From NCBI GenBank assembly GCA_001768515.1, contig MEOA01000043.1, positions 62,001 to 126,000 of the forward strand: a stretch of DNA of 64,000 nt, in the 5' to 3' direction. The position numbers were made by a program, and so were the translations under genes. Below are positions 53,885-62,313 of the stretch, in pieces. A model generated the notes under the pieces. The model did not search any database. It saw only the letters and a list, made by a program, of their open reading frames with translations, and was not told the DNA's origin. How positions within the stretch are numbered: the first letter of the stretch is position 1; each line of letters opens with the position of its first letter. The stretch comes from Bacteroidetes bacterium GWE2_42_24. Lineage in GTDB: Bacteria; Bacteroidota; Bacteroidia; Bacteroidales; TTA-H9.

Positions 53885-56800
53885 ATGAAAAAATATAGTT
53901 CCCTTTTACTCACGATCGTCTTAATTACCCTTGGAGGCTCAGTTTTTTCGCGAGAGTACATTGGTGATGTAAAGAAGACTAAGAGCACGAAGGCTGTTAA
54001 TGCCGCTGGTTGTACAGCCGGAGCTGGTTATCAGTTTCTGGATGTTAATAATGTCCGTGCACGTATAAATACTGGTGGTGATATGTGGTGGGACTTAGGC
54101 GGAGGTGTAGGTGCACAATACTATATCCCGGCTAATACTACCAAAACTTCTTTGTATGCGGGCGCCCTATGGATCGGCGGTACCGATGTTAACGACCAGT
54201 TGAAACTGGCAGCACACCGTTATCGTCAGGTTGGTATTGACTACTGGCCCGGTCCTTTAACTACCGACCAAACTGCTTCAATTTCACCCGATGTTTGCAA
54301 TGAATATGATAAATTCTTTCCGATTAGCCGGGAAGAGGTTGACCTTTTCCTTGCATGGTTCAACAGCACTGACCGTACAAATGAATTCCCCGGTTATACC
54401 GTTCCCAAGTCCATTGAAGAATGGCCAGCCCATGGTGATCAAACTTTGAAACAGAGCCGCTTTCTGGCTCCGTTTAAAGATGTCGATGGTGATGAAAATT
54501 ACCAGCCGGATAATGGGGATTATCCTTATTATGATATACCCAATGAACTTTGCCACACCAACACCCCGACCATGGAATCCCTTAATGGATACATTAATGG
54601 AGGCCTTCTGGCCGATCAGGTTTTGAAGGGTGATAAGACTTTCTGGTGGGTGTTTAACGATAAGGGAAACTCACACACTGAAACCGGAGGTGCTGCCATT
54701 GGTTTGGAAATCCGTGCGCAGGCATTTGGTTTTACGACCAATGATGAGATAAACAACATGACTTTTTACAGTTATGAAATTATCAATAGATCTACCTTTA
54801 CACTATATCAAACCTACTTCTCACCCTGGAATGACATCGATCTTGGTTTTGCTGATGATGACTATATTGGTTGTGATGTAGTTCGCGGTATGGGTTATGG
54901 TTATAATGGCAAGTCTGTTGACGGAACTGGTCAGGCTTGGGCTTATGGAGCACAACCCCCGGCTACAGGTATTGACTTCTTTCAGGGACCTTATATGGAT
55001 CCTGACGGATACGATAACCCCTCTTTCAGAGGGACCGGTGTTAGCGGACCTACATTTCCCAACGATCAGTACCCCAACGAGTGTTCGATTGTGAACCTTA
55101 GCGGTACTGTGACTGACATGACCTTTAAGACTATTAACGGTGAAGATAGCACAGCTCAATTCCTTGTAAGGGCAGAGGCCATCAATGGAGTAAACTTTGG
55201 TAATGGTATCGTTGATGATGAACGTTTTGGTATGGCCCGATTCGACTATCATAATAATGGTGGTGCCCCTTATTGGACCGACCCTGATGTAGCTGCCAAA
55301 TATTACAACCTGCTTCGTGGTATCTGGAATGATAATACACTTATGCTATATGGTGGCAATGGACATGTATCTACCGGTGCTGTAGGTCCTGCATGTTACT
55401 TTATGTTCCCTGGCGACTCCGATCCTTGTAACTGGGGTACCAATGGTACTCCTCCCAATGGAGGTTTCAATCAGGGTGGCTTGTACTGGACGGAGGAACA
55501 GGCTGGTAACCAGCCAGGTGACCGTCGTATCATGCAATCTGCCGGTCCATTTACTTTGTCACCTGGTGCTGTTAACTACATTACCTTCGGTGTTCCCTGG
55601 GCTCGTGCTCAATCTGGCGGACCGTGGGCTTCTGTTGAATTGCTTCGTGTAGTCGATGATAAATGTCAGGCTTTATTCGATAACTGTTTCAAGGTACTTG
55701 ACGGACCTGATGCTCCTGAGATTACTATACAGGAGCTAGACAAACAGCTTATTATTTATCTGACCAATACAAAGACAAGCAATAACTACAAAGAAAAATA
55801 TGCCGAAATGGATCCTACCATCAAGGTAGGTGACTCTCTATACCGTTTTGAAGGTTATCAGATATATCAGCTCAAGAATGCAGCTGTAGGTGTTGAAAGC
55901 CTTGATGACGCTGCATTAACTCGTCTTGTTGCACAGTATGACATTGTTAACGGTGTTTCCAAAATTGTTAATTTTAATCAGGACGATGCCATTGGTTATT
56001 CAGTTCCTGCCGTGGAGGTTGATGGTGGTGACAATGGTATAGACCATTCGTTTATCGTAAGTGAAGATCAGTTTGCCACGGGCGACCGCGCATTGATTAA
56101 TTACAAACAATATTACTTTTTAGTAGTTGCTTACGCATACAATAATTACAAGACATACGATCCTAATGACCCCAGCGCTCTTGATGGTCAGAAAAAACCA
56201 TATCTCGCCGGGCGCCGTAATATTTCAGTTTATACTGGTATTCCTCACAGAACGTTGAATGGAACTGTTTCAAATGGAAATTATGGCGATCGTCCACAGA
56301 TCACCCGTCTGCAAGGTCAGGGTAACGGTGGAATGAACCTTGAGTTTACTTCACAGTCTGTTGACAATGTCCTCACTAAGGGACCTATTTCAGGAAATAT
56401 AAAGCTCGGTGATCCCGAATATCCTATAGTTTATAATCCTACCTATGAGATTGGTTATGGGCCACTTGATATTAAGGTTGTCGATCCATTACGCGTTAAG
56501 AAGGGTAATTTTACCGTTCAGTTCTTCGACTGCGAAGAGACCGGTAATCAGATTACAAAGGCAAAATGGAAATTGATTGATAACACCGACGGAACCACTT
56601 ACTATTCTGATACAACTATTCAGGTTGGTTATGAACAGTTGATTCTGGATCTGGGACTATCTGTCAAGATATTTCAGGTTGCCAGTGCTGGTACTGATAA
56701 TTCCTACAATAATGGATTTGTTGAAGGGAATTTGGTTATAGGCAATCTGGTAGACCAATGGGTTACCGGTATTCCTGATGGAACATTACCTGCCGGTGAT

Positions 56801-58105
56801 GATAACTGGATCAGGTCTGGTACCTATAAGGGTGAAAACGCACTCAATAACGACTGGAATATGGGTGCTGCAGTTGCCGATCCCTGGGATCCTAGTGAGT
56901 TTTATGAAAAGATTCTGAGTGGTACCTGGTCTCCTTATGGATTGACAGCTACCAATACAGAGATACCCGGCATTGGTCCTTGTTTTAATAAGACCATTTC
57001 ACTGATTGATTATATTTCATTAGATAGAATTGGTAGTGTGGATCTAGTCCTGACTGCTGACAAAGCAAAATGGACCCGCTGTCCTGTAATCGAGATGGGT
57101 AATGACATCGCCTTATCTGAAGGTGGTGCTTCAAGGTTCGACCTGCGCAAAGCGCCCTCAATTGACAAATACGGAAACAGGGCATTGGCTACAGATACTG
57201 CTAGTGATGATCCAGATGCCCCGAATTATATCAGTGCTACCGGTTATGGCTGGTTCCCTGGATACGCTATCAATATTGAAACCGGAGAACGTCTCAACCT
57301 GATGTTTGGTGAAGATAGCTGGCTTGTTGGCGAAAATGGTCGTGATATGTTATGGAATCCTTCATCCACCATCTTCTCATCACCCAATGGAGCTCCTGTA
57401 TTTGGTGGTAAACATTATGTTTATATCATGCGTCATCAGGACTCAATTTTCAAGCTTAACAAGACCGTCTATTTCCCTGCCTACGATGGCGGCAAGATGC
57501 TGGGTCAGCAGTTGAACGCAAATTCCGGGAGCGGTACTATTCCCAGACAGGTTCGCGAAATAGTGTACAGCTCGGCCGACTGGGTATGGCTGCCTGTTGC
57601 AGTTGCCGGAAAACAGTGGTTAGGTACTGATATGAGGTATAGAATGCGTGTGGGAAAACCATACCAGCGACATTATTCGACCGCCATGGCTAATGGTTCT
57701 ACCGATACTATAAACCAGAACTTCCCGCTCTATAATTTCACAACTGAAGGAATTGAAACTGTTGATCGCGATATTACCAAGGTTCAAAGTGATTTGGATC
57801 TGATTAACATCGTCCCCAACCCATATTATGCTTGGAATGAATACGAAACGAATGCACTTACTAATTTAGTGAAGTTTACAAACCTTCCCCGTAAGTGTAC
57901 TGTAACCATTTATGCGATTAACGGTACGCTTCTCAAGCAGTTCACCAAGGATAGCGATGTGACATACATTGAATGGAATTTGACCAATTTCGCCGGTGTG
58001 CCAATTTCTGGTGGGATGTACCTGATTCATGTTAAATCTGATGATGGTGAACGTATTCTGAAATGGTTCGGCGCTATGAGACCTGTTGATCTTAACACGT
58101 TCTAA
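53885..58105 (+). CDS. Large secreted protein with T9SS-type C-terminal domain
   Basis: A 1406-residue protein with a signal peptide (1-22) and no membrane helix. The N-terminal DVNNVRARINTGGDMWWDLGG...LYAGALWIGGTD block (about 54-110) is shared by a Bacteroidota family always found next to PorV/TonB genes. The end (about 1310-1406) IVPNPYYAWNEYETN...VTIYAINGTLLKQFTKD...ISGGMYLIHVKSDDGERILKWFG is a FlgD-like/T9SS sorting domain. It should be exported by the type IX system and displayed at the surface. No catalytic motif is seen, so a binding or scaffold role is likely. It starts 58 bp after the receptor gene and probably forms one operon with it. Confidence 0.85.
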   Translation: MKKYSSLLLTIVLITLGGSVFSREYIGDVKKTKSTKAVNAAGCTAGAGYQFLDVNNVRARINTGGDMWWDLGGGVGAQYYIPANTTKTSLYAGALWIGGTDVNDQLKLAAHRYRQVGIDYWPGPLTTDQTASISPDVCNEYDKFFPISREEVDLFLAWFNSTDRTNEFPGYTVPKSIEEWPAHGDQTLKQSRFLAPFKDVDGDENYQPDNGDYPYYDIPNELCHTNTPTMESLNGYINGGLLADQVLKGDKTFWWVFNDKGNSHTETGGAAIGLEIRAQAFGFTTNDEINNMTFYSYEIINRSTFTLYQTYFSPWNDIDLGFADDDYIGCDVVRGMGYGYNGKSVDGTGQAWAYGAQPPATGIDFFQGPYMDPDGYDNPSFRGTGVSGPTFPNDQYPNECSIVNLSGTVTDMTFKTINGEDSTAQFLVRAEAINGVNFGNGIVDDERFGMARFDYHNNGGAPYWTDPDVAAKYYNLLRGIWNDNTLMLYGGNGHVSTGAVGPACYFMFPGDSDPCNWGTNGTPPNGGFNQGGLYWTEEQAGNQPGDRRIMQSAGPFTLSPGAVNYITFGVPWARAQSGGPWASVELLRVVDDKCQALFDNCFKVLDGPDAPEITIQELDKQLIIYLTNTKTSNNYKEKYAEMDPTIKVGDSLYRFEGYQIYQLKNAAVGVESLDDAALTRLVAQYDIVNGVSKIVNFNQDDAIGYSVPAVEVDGGDNGIDHSFIVSEDQFATGDRALINYKQYYFLVVAYAYNNYKTYDPNDPSALDGQKKPYLAGRRNISVYTGIPHRTLNGTVSNGNYGDRPQITRLQGQGNGGMNLEFTSQSVDNVLTKGPISGNIKLGDPEYPIVYNPTYEIGYGPLDIKVVDPLRVKKGNFTVQFFDCEETGNQITKAKWKLIDNTDGTTYYSDTTIQVGYEQLILDLGLSVKIFQVASAGTDNSYNNGFVEGNLVIGNLVDQWVTGIPDGTLPAGDDNWIRSGTYKGENALNNDWNMGAAVADPWDPSEFYEKILSGTWSPYGLTATNTEIPGIGPCFNKTISLIDYISLDRIGSVDLVLTADKAKWTRCPVIEMGNDIALSEGGASRFDLRKAPSIDKYGNRALATDTASDDPDAPNYISATGYGWFPGYAINIETGERLNLMFGEDSWLVGENGRDMLWNPSSTIFSSPNGAPVFGGKHYVYIMRHQDSIFKLNKTVYFPAYDGGKMLGQQLNANSGSGTIPRQVREIVYSSADWVWLPVAVAGKQWLGTDMRYRMRVGKPYQRHYSTAMANGSTDTINQNFPLYNFTTEGIETVDRDITKVQSDLDLINIVPNPYYAWNEYETNALTNLVKFTNLPRKCTVTIYAINGTLLKQFTKDSDVTYIEWNLTNFAGVPISGGMYLIHVKSDDGERILKWFGAMRPVDLNTF

Positions 58106-58154
58106 CCTGATTAAAATGGCGATTATACAGAGCAAAATTTATAAAAAATTGAGT

Positions 58155-59219
58155 ATGAAAAACATATATAAATACTTGATCGCAGTCGCAATCACAGGGC
58201 TTCTTATTGTTCCCGAACAAAGCGTTAAAGCTGGTAATAAGGACAGGTCGGGTCAGGCCGGTGTTTCGGAATTGTTGATCAATCCATGGGCCTCCAGTAG
58301 TGGCTGGGGTGGTGTCAATATTGCCAATGTACGTGGTTTAGAAGCTATGTATGGCAACGTAGCAGGTATTGCCTATACCAAATCTACTGAACTGATATTT
58401 TCCCACACACAGTGGCTGAAAGGTTCCGATGTTAATATTATTTCCTTCGGTTTTACACAGCGCGTCGGAGAATCTGGAGTATTAGGTGTCTCAATCACCA
58501 GTATGAGTGCCGGAGATATTATGATTACTACTACTACTCTTCCTGAGGGCGGTATTGGTACATACGCTCCTGCTTTGATGAATGTTGCCCTTTCATATGC
58601 CAAGACTTTTTCCAATAGTATCACGGGGGGGCTTACCTTACGGATGATCAGTGAATCTATCTCCGATTTATCAGCAAATGGTGTTGGACTTGATGCCGGT
58701 ATCCAGTATGTTACAGGTGAACAGGAAAATATCAAATTTGGGATCACATTGAAGAATATTGGCCCACGGCTTTCTTTCTCGGGTGATGGTCTTACCAACC
58801 GGGTATGGTTGACTGATGAAGACGTTGTTTTCTCAGTTAATCAACGTCAATCTGACTTCGAATTACCTGCTACATTGTCGATGGGTGCGGCTTATGATTT
58901 TTTATTTGAGAAATCAAGGTTTACCCTTGCTGGCAGCTTTCAGTCGAATTCATTTACGAATGACCAATTTAAAGTAGGTGGTGAGTATTCGTTCCGTAAC
59001 CTTGTTGTTTTACGCGCCGGGTATTCTTATGAAGAGGGACAAACAAATGACATCGAAAGTGACGAGAGGTACACGCTTGACAATGGACTTAGTGCTGGTG
59101 CTAGTATACAAGTACCTATGAATAAGGAAAAAGGAAGTATTCTTGCCATAGATTATTCTTACCGGGCTACTGAACATTTCAGTGGAACCCATTCCTTTGG
59201 AGTACGCATTTCATTGTAA
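58155..59219 (+). CDS. PorV/PorQ family outer-membrane protein
   Basis: A 354-residue protein from the ATG at 58155, which opens a good signal peptide (YLIAVAITGLLIVPEQSVKAG); the frame from 58086 would overlap the previous gene. It is a 14-stranded-barrel-like protein of the PorV/PorQ (UPF0164-like) group: GVSELLINPWASSSGWGGVNIANVRGLEAMYGNVAGIAYT is the typical opening, and GGEYSFRNLVVLRAGYSYEEGQTND the typical late strand pair. PorV shuttles T9SS cargo from the translocon to the attachment enzyme PorU. Lying 49 bp after the giant T9SS substrate, it may be a dedicated partner for that substrate rather than the general PorV. Confidence 0.87.
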   Translation: MKNIYKYLIAVAITGLLIVPEQSVKAGNKDRSGQAGVSELLINPWASSSGWGGVNIANVRGLEAMYGNVAGIAYTKSTELIFSHTQWLKGSDVNIISFGFTQRVGESGVLGVSITSMSAGDIMITTTTLPEGGIGTYAPALMNVALSYAKTFSNSITGGLTLRMISESISDLSANGVGLDAGIQYVTGEQENIKFGITLKNIGPRLSFSGDGLTNRVWLTDEDVVFSVNQRQSDFELPATLSMGAAYDFLFEKSRFTLAGSFQSNSFTNDQFKVGGEYSFRNLVVLRAGYSYEEGQTNDIESDERYTLDNGLSAGASIQVPMNKEKGSILAIDYSYRATEHFSGTHSFGVRISL

Positions 59220-59226
59220 GTTTTAC

Positions 59227-59234
59227 TATCTTTG
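59227..59234 (+). promoter_or_regulatory. Candidate promoter -7 box upstream of greA
   Basis: TATCTTTG, a perfect TAnnTTTG, 7 bp after the stop of the PorV/PorQ gene and 73 bp before the greA ATG. A transcript from here would begin near 59241, just ahead of the hairpin at 59245-59272. Confidence 0.45.
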
Positions 59235-59244
59235 CATAAAACTA

Positions 59245-59290
59245 AAGAGGACCCTGGACTCAGGGTCTTCTTTTCTTTATATCTTTTTTT
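59245..59290 (+). terminator. Terminator hairpin in the greA leader (possible attenuator)
   Basis: AAGAGGACCCTG (59245-59256) pairs with CAGGGTCTTCTT (59261-59272), one G-T pair in 12, loop GACT, followed by a T-rich run to about 59290. It can end the outer-membrane operon transcript, but it also lies downstream of the TAnnTTTG box for greA, so greA mRNA started there must read through it. Confidence 0.65.
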
Positions 59291-59307
59291 TTCTAATTGG
59301 TCTTAAA

Positions 59308-59781
59308 ATGGCAGAAGTTAAGTATTATACAAAAGAAGGCCTCCAGGCACTTAAAGACCAGCTTAATCAGCTGATGACTGTTGAACGTCCCCGCGTTTCT
59401 CAAATGATTGCCGAAGCTCGTGATAAAGGTGATTTGTCGGAGAATGCAGAATACGATGCAGCCAAAGAACAACAAGGAATGCTTGAGCTGAAAATTGCAA
59501 GAATGCAGGAGTTGATCATGAATGCACGAATTATTGATGAATCAAAACTCGATGCTTCCAAGGTTCTTCTGTTTACTATCGTCAAAATCCGTAACCTGAA
59601 AAATGGAGCCGAGATGACTTATACGATTGTTCCTGAAAGTGAAGCCAATTTGAAAAGTGGGAAGATATCTGTAAGTTCACCCATAGCTAAGAGTTTGCTT
59701 GGCCGAAAAGTGGGTGATAAAGTTGAGGTTGCAGCCCCGGCTGGCAGTATTCCTTTTGAAATCGTAGAGATTAACCGATAA
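59308..59781 (+). CDS. greA: Transcription elongation factor GreA
   Basis: A 157-residue GreA from the ATG at 59308 (MAEVKYYTKEGL). The frame extended upstream to 59182 adds 42 residues that overlap the preceding gene and are not GreA-like. N-terminal coiled coil (about 1-75) with the acidic tip GDLSENAEYDAAKE (D and E that enter the RNA polymerase channel), and C-terminal FKBP-like domain (about 80-157) ending SIPFEIVEIN. It rescues backtracked RNA polymerase by stimulating transcript cleavage. The HIT gene follows 10 bp later and is likely co-transcribed. Confidence 0.95.
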   Translation: MAEVKYYTKEGLQALKDQLNQLMTVERPRVSQMIAEARDKGDLSENAEYDAAKEQQGMLELKIARMQELIMNARIIDESKLDASKVLLFTIVKIRNLKNGAEMTYTIVPESEANLKSGKISVSSPIAKSLLGRKVGDKVEVAAPAGSIPFEIVEINR

Positions 59782-59791
59782 TTTTTTTCTG

Positions 59792-60184
59792 ATGTCTTCT
59801 ATATTTTCGAAAATTGTTGCCGGCGATATTCCGTCATATAAAGTTGCTGAGGACGAACGTTTTTTGGCATTTTTTGATATTTCACCCCTTGCAGAAGGTC
59901 ATACGCTTGTAATCCCGAAAGTTGAAATTGGATACTTGTTTGCAATCGACGATGTGGTATTAGCTGACATGGTAGTTTTTGCCAAAAAAGTGGCTCTGGC
60001 CATTGAGAAGGTTGTCCCCTGTAAAAGAATTGGCGTCGCCGTGTTAGGTCTTGAAGTTCCCCATGCTCACATTCATCTGATTCCAATCAATCATGTAAGC
60101 GATATTGATTTCAGCAGGCCTAAGCTTAAACTTGCACCCGAACGCTTTATTGAACTTCAAAAAGCAGTTCAGGAGGCGTTATAG
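59792..60184 (+). CDS. HIT-family nucleotide hydrolase or transferase
   Basis: A 130-residue histidine-triad protein: SSIFSKIVAGDIPSYKVAEDERFLAFFDISPLAEGHTLVIPK is the conserved opening, and the catalytic triad is in PHAHIHLIPI (H-x-H-x-H, about 91-97). It is of the Hint/HIT type that hydrolyses nucleoside phosphoramidates or dinucleoside polyphosphates. It is slightly divergent in replacing the usual N-x-G-x-x-A-G-Q block with RIGVAVLGLEV. The greA-HIT gene order is common in Bacteroidota. Confidence 0.92.
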   Translation: MSSIFSKIVAGDIPSYKVAEDERFLAFFDISPLAEGHTLVIPKVEIGYLFAIDDVVLADMVVFAKKVALAIEKVVPCKRIGVAVLGLEVPHAHIHLIPINHVSDIDFSRPKLKLAPERFIELQKAVQEAL

Positions 60185-60196
60185 GATTTGAACAGT

Positions 60197-60232
60197 AAAA
60201 AAGCGTTTTCTGCTTGCAGAAAACGCTTTTTT
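60197..60232. terminator. Bidirectional terminator between the HIT gene and purF-like gene
   Basis: A perfect 17-bp inverted repeat (60197-60213 and 60216-60232) with A and T tracts at the ends; the nominal 2-nt spacer means the loop includes some paired bases. It lies 13 bp after the HIT stop and 18 bp after the stop of the minus-strand gene. Confidence 0.88.
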
Positions 60233-60249
60233 TAAGCATATTCTGGTAG

Positions 60250-62151
60250 TTAGTAAGCCCGTTCGTCACGCCCTTCTATGAAGTTAATAAAGGCCTTATT
60301 AACTACTTTGTTCCCTCCCGGGGTGGGGTATTCCCCTGTAAAGTACCAATCGCCCTTATGATTAGGAATAGCTTGATGAAGGTTTTCGATCGATTGATAA
60401 ACGATGTGCAGGTTAGCTTTTAGTTCGGGTGGTGTAAGAATCTCTGCAATTTTCTGACTAATCTGCTGAGGTGTGAAAGGGAGATAAATTTCCTGTACGT
60501 AATTTATCACTTCAGTCCTGTGCAATTTTTCCTGGGCCTTGCTTTTGCGATAGACTTCGTTGATGATACTCTCCATTTTCTTTTCCTTCAAAAGAGCCAT
60601 TGCAGCCCTGAATGCTACAAAATCGCCAAGACGAGACATATCGATGCCATAACAGTCGGGATAACGAATCTGAGGGGCAGAAGAAACAACAACAATTTGT
60701 ACAGGCCCCAATCTGTCAAGGATTCTAAGAATACTTTGCCGCAGGGTGGTGCCGCGTACAATGCTGTCGTCAATTACTACCAGCCGATCCTTATCACGGC
60801 GTATACTTCCATAGGTTACATCGTAGACATGTGCAACAAGATCATCACGCTGCTTATCTTCAGTAATAAATGTTCTTAACTTGATGTCTTTGACGGCTAC
60901 TTTTTCTGATCGTGGGTGTAAGGCCATGATTGGAGCCAGTGTCTCTGAGGTGAGGTTTGCTCCTAGAGCGGTTATTTTTTCAATTTTAACCTTGGTGCAA
61001 AAATCGTTTAATCCCTCAATCATCCCCTGGTAAGCAACAGCTGCTGTGTTCGGAATATATGAAAAGACAGTGTTTTCTAAATCGAATTCAACGATTTTTA
61101 GAATTTCCGGTACAAGGAGTCTGCCGAGAGCTTTGCGTTCAGTATAGATATCAGTATCTGTACCACGAGAAAAATAAATCCTTTCGAATGAGCAGGAGCG
61201 ACGAGGAGCAGGTTCTTTAACTATTTGGCAGGAGAATGATCCGTTTTTTTTAATAATTAATGCTTTTCCGGGGTCGATTTCTTTTATTTGCTTTACATCG
61301 ACATTTAGTGTGGTTTGAATTACTGGCCGCTCAGAAGCTGCGACGATCACTTCATCATCAGCATAATAATAGGCTGGTCGTATACCAGCAGGATCGCGCA
61401 GTACAAAAGCGTCGCCATGGCCGAACATGCCGGCCATTACATAACCGCCATCCCAGTGCTCGGAGGATTGCGTAAGAATACGCTGTACATCAAGATACTC
61501 GGCTATTTTATGGCTAATTTCCCTGTTGGTATATCCCTGATCTTTAAACTGCCTGAAAAGCAACTCGTTTTCATTGTCGAGGAAATGTCCAATCTTCTCG
61601 AGGATGGTTACAGTATCAGATGTTTCAACCGGATATTGTCCGAGTTCTAAAAGCTTTCCGAAGAGTTCATCGACATTTGTCAGATTGAAATTGCCAGCCA
61701 ATACCAGGTTCCGGGTAATCCAATTATTCTCGCGAAGAAAGGGGTGAATGTTCAGGATATTGTTTTTTCCGAAAGTGCCATAGCGAAGATGTCCCAGAAA
61801 CAATTCACCTGTAAATTCAATATTTTGTTTTAGCCAGTTTACGTCTTTTAGCCTTGCAGGGTGATTGTCCTTCAAATACGACAGTGAGTCATAAACCTTG
61901 TTGAAAACATCTTTAATAGGTGTTCCGGTGTTAGAGCGTAACCTGTTAATGTAATGAAAGCCCTGCGGAGGATCAAGTTTAATGCAGGCAATCCCGGCTC
62001 CATCCTGGCCACGGTTGTGCTGCTTCTCCATCAGAAGGTGAAGTTTATTAAGGCCATAAAAGGCAGTTCCATATTTGCCGAGATAATACTCCAACGGCTG
62101 TCGCAGCCTTATCATGGCGATTCCGCATTCGTGTTTTATGGCGTCACTCAT
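60250..62151 (-). CDS. purF: Long-form amidophosphoribosyltransferase
   Basis: A 633-residue class II glutamine amidotransferase fused to a PRTase. The nucleophile is C9 in KHECGIAMIRL, so an 8-residue propeptide must be removed. The Ntn domain has GLNKLHLLMEKQHNRGQDGAGIA and the glutaminase pattern GHLRYGTFG; the PRPP loop is VVIDDSIVRGTTL (about 453-465), with PQIRYPDCYGIDM following. Ordinary PurF has about 470-510 residues; the extra roughly 130 residues include inserts in the glutaminase part and a C-terminal tail ending FINFIEGRDERAY. Bacteroidota often carry this long paralogue beside a normal PurF, so whether it is the main enzyme of purine synthesis or a variant cannot be settled here. 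Confidence 0.88.
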   Translation of the reverse strand: MSDAIKHECGIAMIRLRQPLEYYLGKYGTAFYGLNKLHLLMEKQHNRGQDGAGIACIKLDPPQGFHYINRLRSNTGTPIKDVFNKVYDSLSYLKDNHPARLKDVNWLKQNIEFTGELFLGHLRYGTFGKNNILNIHPFLRENNWITRNLVLAGNFNLTNVDELFGKLLELGQYPVETSDTVTILEKIGHFLDNENELLFRQFKDQGYTNREISHKIAEYLDVQRILTQSSEHWDGGYVMAGMFGHGDAFVLRDPAGIRPAYYYADDEVIVAASERPVIQTTLNVDVKQIKEIDPGKALIIKKNGSFSCQIVKEPAPRRSCSFERIYFSRGTDTDIYTERKALGRLLVPEILKIVEFDLENTVFSYIPNTAAVAYQGMIEGLNDFCTKVKIEKITALGANLTSETLAPIMALHPRSEKVAVKDIKLRTFITEDKQRDDLVAHVYDVTYGSIRRDKDRLVVIDDSIVRGTTLRQSILRILDRLGPVQIVVVSSAPQIRYPDCYGIDMSRLGDFVAFRAAMALLKEKKMESIINEVYRKSKAQEKLHRTEVINYVQEIYLPFTPQQISQKIAEILTPPELKANLHIVYQSIENLHQAIPNHKGDWYFTGEYPTPGGNKVVNKAFINFIEGRDERAY

Positions 62152-62195
62152 AAATAGAGGTTAGCATTATGTTTAAAAGTTTTTAGTAAAGGGTG

Positions 62196-62203
62196 CAAAT
62201 TTA
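62196..62203 (-). promoter_or_regulatory. Candidate promoter -7 box of the long purF gene
   Basis: TAAATTTG on the minus strand, a perfect TAnnTTTG, 45 bp upstream of the ATG. The 162-bp gap to the divergent TPR gene also holds a near-match box CATCTTTG at about 62290-62297 for that gene. Confidence 0.55.
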
Positions 62204-62313
62204 CCACTTTTTAGCGGAGGCCGAAGGTAAAGAAACAGTTGTTCGCGCGAATCAACATGTTTTAATTTCTTGAAATCGTTGTAAAATTTGCATCTTTGTG
62301 CAGCTATTGACCG

